From positions 1-7,806 of the forward strand of contig JAOZLM010000099.1 of the NCBI GenBank assembly GCA_029934815.1: 7,806 nt of DNA, given 5' to 3'. Of this stretch, positions 1 through 5,208 are shown piece by piece. Under the pieces are notes generated by a model. It made no database searches and was not told where the DNA came from. It saw only the letters and a program-made list of their open reading frames with translations. The position numbers and the translations under genes were made by a program. The stretch comes from Desulfocapsa sp. GTDB lineage: Bacteria; Desulfobacterota; Desulfobulbia; Desulfobulbales; Desulfocapsaceae. Within the stretch, counting starts at the first letter, position 1, and the number at the start of each line of letters is the position of its first letter.

Positions 1-892
1 TTTTCTTTTTCATCCAGAAATTCTGGCTCAACCCAACCCCTCCAAAAATCGTAAGTCCGGCAAGATATTGTACGGCAGTAAACACTTCATTAAAGATTAG
101 CCAGCCTAGTCCCATGGTAAAGAGTGGAATCAAATTTATATACACAGCTGCTTTTCCAGCATCCATAAGCGAAAGTGAAAAATTATAGAGACCGTAAGCA
201 AGTATTGTCACAGCAAGGCCAAGATAAATGATGGCGGCTGTTGAAACGGGCGGTAAAACTGCTGGAATAGAAACTCCGGGAAGCAGCAGAAAAGGAGCAA
301 AAAAGAGAGTGCCGATAAGTGCCTGAAATGCTGTAATAAAAAGTGCCGGATAACGACTGCTCAAACGTTTTACAGCAATCGTATAAACAGTTGCACAAAT
401 CATGGCTATAAATTCATAGAAATTGCCAAGAAGAGGATTAGGAGCCTGGCTGCTCACTTCACCACCAATGCTGAGCACTATGGCACCAAGCATCGCCAGA
501 AACAGGCCGGCATAATTTTGTAAGGAAAATTTCTCAGCAAGAAGATACGCCGAGGCCACTGAAACCAGAAGTGGCAACATGGTGGTAATAACAGATGCCT
601 GGGATGCAGATGTGTTTTTCAGGGCAAGGGCTTCAAAAATAAAGTATAAACAGGGTTCAGCCATTGCCATGCCAGCCAGCAGTTTCCAGTCTTGTCTTCG
701 TACTCTGATTGTTCGAAATCGTGGTAAAAAACAGAGAAAGGCAAGGGAAGCAATGGCCATTCTGCCAAAGATTACGAGCATGGGGTGGTAATCCACAAAG
801 GCCAGTTTGAGGGCAATAAAAGAGCTGCCCCAGAGGAACATGGCAAGTACCAGGCAAAAAGGAGCCAGAAGGTGTGAATACGGTTCTTTCAT
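1..892 (-). CDS. DMT-superfamily (EamA-type) membrane transporter, 3' end cut by the window edge
   Basis: The minus strand is open from an ATG at 892 to the left edge, giving 297 codons with no stop. The product is very hydrophobic, with about ten predicted transmembrane helices in two tandem halves (roughly residues 10-140 and 150-290), the layout of the EamA drug/metabolite transporter family. The first helix carries the typical WGSSFIALK motif (residues 21-29). The second half ends in a glycine-rich helix followed by the basic tail QNFWMKKK, so the true stop is probably only a few codons outside the window; family members are about 300 residues. The protein would be an inner-membrane permease or exporter of small metabolites; substrate cannot be inferred. 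An in-frame stop at about 920-922 limits upstream extension, and no convincing Shine-Dalgarno precedes the ATG. It is transcribed divergently from the exported protein gene at 1018. Confidence 0.9.
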   Translation of the reverse strand, partial: MKEPYSHLLAPFCLVLAMFLWGSSFIALKLAFVDYHPMLVIFGRMAIASLAFLCFLPRFRTIRVRRQDWKLLAGMAMAEPCLYFIFEALALKNTSASQASVITTMLPLLVSVASAYLLAEKFSLQNYAGLFLAMLGAIVLSIGGEVSSQAPNPLLGNFYEFIAMICATVYTIAVKRLSSRYPALFITAFQALIGTLFFAPFLLLPGVSIPAVLPPVSTAAIIYLGLAVTILAYGLYNFSLSLMDAGKAAVYINLIPLFTMGLGWLIFNEVFTAVQYLAGLTIFGGVGLSQNFWMKKK

Positions 893-912
893 GGGTATTA
901 GTGGAAAACTGC

Positions 913-950
913 TAATTAATGCTTATTGCTTTAGTGGCTATCGTAATTAA
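913..950. repeat. Two TAATTAA copies in the divergent intergenic region
   Basis: TAATTAA occurs at 913-919 and again at 944-950. The start-to-start distance is 31 bases, close to three helical turns. The core TAATTA is self-complementary. The copies sit downstream of the candidate transporter promoter and upstream of the candidate promoter for the exported protein. They could be paired binding sites, but short AT-rich words like this recur by chance. Confidence 0.25.
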
Positions 951-970
951 ATCTCGCTGGCGAAGGCGGT

Positions 971-998
971 AACATAAATTTTCTGACAGGAAAGTCAA
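971..998 (-). promoter_or_regulatory. Candidate sigma70 promoter for the EamA transporter
   Basis: Read on the minus strand, TTGACT (998-993) lies 16 bases from TATGTT (976-971). These match the sigma70 consensus at 5 of 6 and 4 of 6 positions. A start near 964 would give a leader of about 70 bases before the ATG at 892. This is pattern matching only. It overlaps the candidate promoter for the opposite gene, so the two polymerases could compete or share an operator. Confidence 0.35.
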
Positions 999-1010
999 TT
1001 CATATATTAA
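983..1010 (+). promoter_or_regulatory. Candidate sigma70 promoter for the exported protein gene
   Basis: CTGACA (983-988) is followed after 16 bases by TATTAA (1005-1010), matching the -35 and -10 consensus at 5 of 6 and 4 of 6 positions. Transcription would begin at about 1017-1018, essentially on the ATG. That would make the mRNA leaderless and would fit the absence of a Shine-Dalgarno near that ATG. The only purine-rich stretch, AGGAAAG at 988-994, is too far upstream to serve the ATG. The call is weak and inferential. Confidence 0.25.
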
Positions 1011-1017
1011 CTCAGTA

Positions 1018-3456
1018 ATGCAACATACTAATCCCTTTTTAAATAAAATATTTTTAATCGTTTTTACTCTGTCTCTCACTGTTACTTTTCCTTTATTGTT
1101 GCAGGCTAAAATTCCTGACAAAGGCTATAAGAAAACGGTAGAGGCCTTTTCCAGAGTCGCCTGCGAAGATGAGCAGCTTTTTGAATATAAGAAAGATCTG
1201 ATACGATCACTGACTTATACTAATAAGCGTGCCCTCCGTGCCTTTGCAAAACTGGATTCCATAACGGCTGCAGAGTTTGTGGCGACACTTGAACGGCTGG
1301 TTTTTGAAAAAATTAGCTTTGATAATGTACAGCTGCTTGAACGTTTTGTGACCCTTGCCGGTGCCAGTGACGAAATGTCCTGGCAGTTTTTGGATCAGCT
1401 CGAAAAACTGGACTACTCAAAAGGCAGGGTGATGACTGGTTTTACCCTGGTAGATGTGATAACTGCCAGAGAACTCCTGTCGTATGTCAGCCGTATTGAG
1501 GCGATGCCAGAACCTGCAGCCTGGGCTTTGAAAGCCTTTCTGTTGCTTCCGGGACACAGCGGGCCGGATATCGGTGCTGCCGTAGAAATCCTTAGCAAAA
1601 TGAACAAACAGCAACAGTGGGCGGTGGAACAGTGTTGCCGGATAAAAGATATAAATGCCTTTCACGCACTGGAAATTATACGATTGCTGCCTGCACTTTC
1701 AAGAACCGATGCCTGGAATGCCAAAGGCTTATTTAAACAGGACATTTCGGCAGGAGAGGCTAAATCATGGGTCAAATATTACTTTTCTGAAACCCAGGAA
1801 CAGAAGGAGTGGCTCTTTTTTGCACGAAATCCCGATGAAAAAGCAGTTTTCCTACGTGGTCTTGCCGAAGCGTCAGATTATCTCACCTGGAAAATTAATG
1901 ACCTTCACTCTGTAACTAATGGACTGGGAAGGGAAATATCCGCAGCCTCTCTTCGTGGAGGCAGCAAAAGCTATTTAACCACTCTTTTTAGACGTCTGGA
2001 CTGGAAGACTCGGGAGAAGTTTAAAAATGCATTCTACGGTGCGCTGAATTCCGGAAAAAAAGGAAAGGCAATAAGCACTCTTAGAAAAGCGACCAGCAAA
2101 GCGCGGGCGCAGGCAGCCCATGATATCACCACAGTACATATCTATATTTTGCTTTCCAAAGGCAGTGATTTGTATGATTCTTCTTTTCGGGATATTCTGG
2201 TTCCCATCTTAACTGATCGTATTGAAAAACGATTCCAGGGAAATCTTCTTCGATTCCTCCTTGCAGTGGATCCGGAAAATAATCACGTCTCCGACTTTAT
2301 TATAAGTCTTGCACAGCGTGGAAAACTCGCTGTCTTTTTTCCTGCTGATCAGGAAGAACAGAAACGAGTCCTGGATCTGGTGACAAAATCAGCTTTTCAG
2401 GATGAAAACAGCCTGATCCTCTTTTCCGCAACATTTATGAAGTTGCTGGAAACTATCGAACCAACAACCAGAACCTATCTGATTGGCGAGATGCTCTCAG
2501 CCATTCGTGAGCAGAACACAGTTTTTACCATTCAGCTACGAGTAATATTGCAATATTACCTGCAATACTATTCTGAATTTGTGGGAGACGTGGATAAAAT
2601 TCGTATTCAGATGATGATGTACGAATACGGAGCCGTTCCTTTGCAGCTTTATACAAAAACGGCATTTGCAGAATGGAAAGCGGATGGCAGGTTGTCCAGT
2701 TTGTCTGTTTTTCATCATGATGACGATGGGCGACAATCTTATTCCTCCAATTGCCGGTATCTGAGTAAAAAAGGCTATCATCCCCGTGTTTCGGCTTTTT
2801 ACAATCTTGGTGTTCCTGCCGGAGTGATTGCTCACGCAAAACAGATAGTACGTTCGTACAAAGCCAATCCAAGCAGTGCGTTGAAAAAACTCTTTCTCCT
2901 GCAAATGAAATATCCCTTTGCTGTAGACTGGGTGAAACAGCTGAAGGGGATTGAAATTTCCCATTCAGTGTTTATTTTTCAGGGAGAAGGTGTGCAACGG
3001 GAGCTCTTGAAACAGTATCTTCTTGGAAAGCATGAGATGTTCGCCCAGCGCGGGCATAGCTACTGGCGTTCCGAACAACTTATTGACCCAATTTCCAAAC
3101 TGATTGAAGATGGTGATGTAACGGATCATGATCTTGCCGGGAAACAGCGTTTTATGAGTCTTGGATCCTGTGGTGGCATTAGAGCATACTCAGAACTGGC
3201 CAATCTTTTTAACCATAACGTTGATATATTGGCTACAGTTGGAACCGGTAAAGCCGTAGTCAATAACCCGTATAACCAGTTTCTGTTTGAGGTAGTGGCC
3301 AACGGAAGGACCGATTTAAGCTGGGATGATGTGGCGGAGAAGTCTTCCAGGATTTTTAAACAGGGCTTAGGAGAAGATTATCTGCAGCCCGGTTCACTAC
3401 CGGCGATTTTGCATAAGATAATGGATCAGAAAACAACGAACAATGGCACTGATTAA
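1018..3456 (+). CDS. Exported 812-residue protein of unknown family, with a C-terminal caspase-like His/Cys motif pair
   Basis: I do not recognise a named family. The N-terminus is a clear Sec signal peptide: K10, a hydrophobic core at 11-28 and likely cleavage after A30 (LQA|K), so the mature protein is probably periplasmic or outside the cell. Residues 31 to about 550 appear almost wholly alpha-helical, with scattered helix pairs suggesting a solenoid-like region. The C-terminal part contains FHHDDDGRQSY (565-575), a hydrophobic strand HSVFIFQGEG (649-658), RGHS with H680, SLGSCGG with C718, then a strand-like DILATVGTG (736-744). A His after a strand, then a Cys after the next strand about 38 residues on, resembles the catalytic dyad of clan CD peptidases (caspase, gingipain, CHAT). 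The function is inferred from motifs only. The start is ATG 1018, which gives the signal peptide; an in-frame stop lies at 970-972 and no Shine-Dalgarno is evident. The 3' end overlaps holA by 14 bases, suggesting co-transcription. Confidence 0.85.
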   Translation: MQHTNPFLNKIFLIVFTLSLTVTFPLLLQAKIPDKGYKKTVEAFSRVACEDEQLFEYKKDLIRSLTYTNKRALRAFAKLDSITAAEFVATLERLVFEKISFDNVQLLERFVTLAGASDEMSWQFLDQLEKLDYSKGRVMTGFTLVDVITARELLSYVSRIEAMPEPAAWALKAFLLLPGHSGPDIGAAVEILSKMNKQQQWAVEQCCRIKDINAFHALEIIRLLPALSRTDAWNAKGLFKQDISAGEAKSWVKYYFSETQEQKEWLFFARNPDEKAVFLRGLAEASDYLTWKINDLHSVTNGLGREISAASLRGGSKSYLTTLFRRLDWKTREKFKNAFYGALNSGKKGKAISTLRKATSKARAQAAHDITTVHIYILLSKGSDLYDSSFRDILVPILTDRIEKRFQGNLLRFLLAVDPENNHVSDFIISLAQRGKLAVFFPADQEEQKRVLDLVTKSAFQDENSLILFSATFMKLLETIEPTTRTYLIGEMLSAIREQNTVFTIQLRVILQYYLQYYSEFVGDVDKIRIQMMMYEYGAVPLQLYTKTAFAEWKADGRLSSLSVFHHDDDGRQSYSSNCRYLSKKGYHPRVSAFYNLGVPAGVIAHAKQIVRSYKANPSSALKKLFLLQMKYPFAVDWVKQLKGIEISHSVFIFQGEGVQRELLKQYLLGKHEMFAQRGHSYWRSEQLIDPISKLIEDGDVTDHDLAGKQRFMSLGSCGGIRAYSELANLFNHNVDILATVGTGKAVVNNPYNQFLFEVVANGRTDLSWDDVAEKSSRIFKQGLGEDYLQPGSLPAILHKIMDQKTTNNGTD
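2542..2559. repeat. Perfect 18-base palindrome inside the exported protein gene
   Basis: The sequence GTAATATTGCAATATTAC is its own reverse complement with no spacer. It encodes VILQYY (residues 509-514). A partial copy, GCAATACTAT, follows directly because the protein repeats LQYY. It could form a hairpin or cruciform, or it may simply be a by-product of the repeated codons. Confidence 0.6.
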
Positions 3457-4813
3457 ACGAACAGAGCTACCGGCTTATATAAAAGAGCTTGGGCAGTCTG
3501 AAGGCGGACAAAAAAAACAGATCTTTCTGTTTTTTGGCGAACGTTTTCTGTGCAGAGAGGCAGCAGATTCGTTGCAGCAGGCAATACTTGCCGCTGACAA
3601 TGCACAAGGTACTGTGAACAGTGTTGATGGTGATAATGAAGATGCTGCAAAAACACTTGGACAGCTACTCAATTTCTCTATCCTTCCGGGGACACAGATT
3701 TTCAGAGTAACTGATTCAAGACTGTTTCATTCCAAAAATGTAGGTTCTGCAATTTGGTCACGAATAGAACAGGCCAAAAGTAGCGGTAAAGAAACATCAT
3801 GCCGCAGACAACTGCATTCTTTTATTGGTCTTGGCGGTCTTGATGATGACGAACAACTGGCGGATTTAAGTGGGCAGCAGTGGAAGGCTGTATTTGGTTT
3901 TAGTAAACCGGCAGGCAATCTGGCCTGGGCTGATGAATTGCTGGCTGGCTCAGCACCATCCAAAAAGAAAGCAACTGCCACAGATCTCGCAAGTCGTTAT
4001 ACTGAAGCCTTCAAAAAAGGTGTACCGCCCAACAATGTTCTAATCCTGTCTGCTGAATCGGTTGATAAACGAAAGCAGTTCTTTAAGTTTATTAAAGAGG
4101 AAGGTGTGGCGGTGGATTGTTCTGTGGACGCCGGTGCCAGTGCTGCTGCGCAAAAAGGACAAAAGGCAGTCTTACAGGAAATGGTGTTGAAGGCGTTATC
4201 CGGATTGCAGAAAAAAATCCAGCCGCAGGCTCTGAATGCACTTTTTGAACGAGTCGGTTTTCATCCGGTGGCAGTTGTGATGGAGGCTGAAAAACTCGCA
4301 CTGTACGTGGGAGACCGAGACACCATTACGGTTGAAGATCTTGAAGAGATGGTTGGCAGAACTAGGGAAGATGCTCTCTTTGAGCTTACCGATGCCTTTG
4401 GCAAACGTCAGGGAGCAAGAGCGCTGATACTGCTGCACAGATTGCAGGATAACGGTATGCATGCCTTGCAGATTCTGGCCACCATGCGAAATTATCTGCG
4501 GAAACTACTGATATTCAGATCCTTACAGATGCAGCCTGAGCCAGTTTATCGTGCAGGAATGAATGCCGGGCAGTTTCAGAAAGAGTATTTGCCGGCCTTG
4601 AAAAAACGGGAAGAGTGGGTGGATATGCTGAAAGGTCATCCTTACGCGTTATTCATGTCTTTCAGCAAAGCGCAGGATTTTTCCTGTACTGTATTGAAAG
4701 AGTGGCTGGAATTACTCTTGCAGGCCGAATTTCGTCTCAAAGGTTCGCCCCTTGCCTCGGATCTTGTGCTGGAAGAGTTGTTTTTAACCATGCTTGCAGC
4801 AAAACGGCAATGA
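3443..4813 (+). CDS. holA: DNA polymerase III delta subunit (sliding-clamp loader)
   Basis: Delta is the clamp-loader subunit that opens the beta clamp so the replicase can be loaded on DNA. The N-terminus MALIKRTEL, the strand and turn IFLFFGERFLCREAA (27-41) and the later NNVLILSAESVDKRKQFFKF block (197-216) match the delta N-terminal ATPase-like domain, which lacks a functional Walker A. The middle (about 240-340, VGFHPVAVVMEAEKLALYVGD and TREDALFELTDAF) and the helical C-terminal collar domain (LQILATMRNYLRKLL onward) are also typical. At 456 residues it is about 110 longer than the usual 330-345. Most of the excess is a Gly/Ser/Asp-rich, partly charged insertion at about 98-190. At the usual clamp-binding site (normally a hydrophobic Leu-Phe pair) the sequence reads FSILPG (78-83). 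The ATG lies inside the upstream gene, with no strong ribosome site, so translation is probably coupled. Confidence 0.92.
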   Translation: MALIKRTELPAYIKELGQSEGGQKKQIFLFFGERFLCREAADSLQQAILAADNAQGTVNSVDGDNEDAAKTLGQLLNFSILPGTQIFRVTDSRLFHSKNVGSAIWSRIEQAKSSGKETSCRRQLHSFIGLGGLDDDEQLADLSGQQWKAVFGFSKPAGNLAWADELLAGSAPSKKKATATDLASRYTEAFKKGVPPNNVLILSAESVDKRKQFFKFIKEEGVAVDCSVDAGASAAAQKGQKAVLQEMVLKALSGLQKKIQPQALNALFERVGFHPVAVVMEAEKLALYVGDRDTITVEDLEEMVGRTREDALFELTDAFGKRQGARALILLHRLQDNGMHALQILATMRNYLRKLLIFRSLQMQPEPVYRAGMNAGQFQKEYLPALKKREEWVDMLKGHPYALFMSFSKAQDFSCTVLKEWLELLLQAEFRLKGSPLASDLVLEELFLTMLAAKRQ

Positions 4814-4815
4814 AG

Positions 4816-4844
4816 TTGAATTAAGAGTTGGTTTTCCGTATGAT
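4816..4844 (+). promoter_or_regulatory. Candidate sigma70 promoter for clpSA
   Basis: TTGAAT (4816-4821) is followed after exactly 17 bases by TATGAT (4839-4844), matching the consensus at 4 of 6 and 5 of 6 positions with ideal spacing. A start near 4851 would leave about 45 bases before the clpS ATG. It begins three bases after the holA stop, so clpSA could be transcribed independently of holA. The same stretch loosely resembles a heat-shock sigma32 site (GTTGAA at 4815-4820, CC..AT at 4836-4841), but less well. Confidence 0.45.
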
Positions 4845-4870
4845 TAAAGACGAGTATGTGAGTACGGAAA
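4833..4870. repeat. Inverted repeat TTTCCGTA / TACGGAAA around the predicted clpS transcription start
   Basis: TTTCCGTA (4833-4840) and TACGGAAA (4863-4870) are perfect 8-base complements separated by 22 bases. The centre of symmetry, about 4851.5, coincides with the start predicted from the candidate clpS promoter, and the left arm overlaps its -10 box. It could be an operator bound by a dimeric regulator, or a stem-loop in read-through RNA from holA. No U-tract follows the right arm, so it does not look like an intrinsic terminator. Confidence 0.45.
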
Positions 4871-4884
4871 TTGACAGACAGGAT

Positions 4885-4890
4885 AAAGGA
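4885..4890 (+). promoter_or_regulatory. Ribosome binding site of clpS
   Basis: AAAGGA lies five bases upstream of ATG 4896 and is the clearest Shine-Dalgarno in the window. It fixes the clpS start and supports clpS as the first strongly translated gene of its unit. Confidence 0.7.
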
Positions 4891-4895
4891 AAGCA

Positions 4896-5198
4896 ATGAG
4901 TGACAGAAAAGGATCAACAGCAACCAAAGACAGAGATGAGGTGAAAGAGCCGCCACTCTATAAAGTCTTGCTGCATAACGATGATTATACTTCCATGGAA
5001 TTTGTGATTTCCGTCCTGGAACAGATCTTCAAAAAGAACACTTCTGAGGCCACAAAAATTATGATGAATGTGCATCAGGAAGGGATCGGGGTGGCCGGTA
5101 TATACACCTACGAAATATGTGAAACAAAAGTAGTTATAGTGCATGATCTTGCCCGCAAGAGCGAGTATCCGTTACGCTGCACAATAGAACAGGTCTAA
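4896..5198 (+). CDS. clpS: ClpS, N-degron adaptor for ClpA
   Basis: ClpS binds proteins with bulky hydrophobic N-terminal residues (Leu, Phe, Tyr, Trp) and delivers them to the ClpA unfoldase. The 100-residue length is normal. A flexible charged N-terminal tail (1-19) precedes the folded core, which starts at PLYKVLLHNDDYTSMEFV. The E. coli N-degron pocket residues are all present with an offset of six: N28, D29, D30, T32, gatekeeper M34, V37, M56, H60 and L93. An intact pocket with Met at the gatekeeper predicts normal bacterial specificity; this is inferred from homology. The terminal segment YPLRCTIEQV matches the family. The start is set by AAAGGA five bases before the ATG. clpA follows after ten bases, so both are translated from one message. 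Confidence 0.97.
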   Translation: MSDRKGSTATKDRDEVKEPPLYKVLLHNDDYTSMEFVISVLEQIFKKNTSEATKIMMNVHQEGIGVAGIYTYEICETKVVIVHDLARKSEYPLRCTIEQV

Positions 5199-5208
5199 AA
5201 AATACATT

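Noticed and set aside
579..857. Short open frames on both strands within the transporter region
   Set aside because: The continuous minus-strand DMT transporter frame explains this stretch fully, with conserved helices and motifs.
2536..2964. Antisense open frame of 142 codons within the exported protein gene
   Set aside because: It lies wholly inside a well-supported gene, has no ribosome site that I can see, its protein has no recognisable family features, and it shares the region with another antisense frame.
4833..4870. Rho-independent terminator of holA
   Set aside because: The stem is only 8 base pairs with a 22-base loop, and no run of T follows it.
4871..4876. Perfect TTGACA upstream of clpS
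   Set aside because: A -10 box 16-18 bases downstream would fall on the clpS start codon and no match is present there, so it is unlikely to be a working -35.
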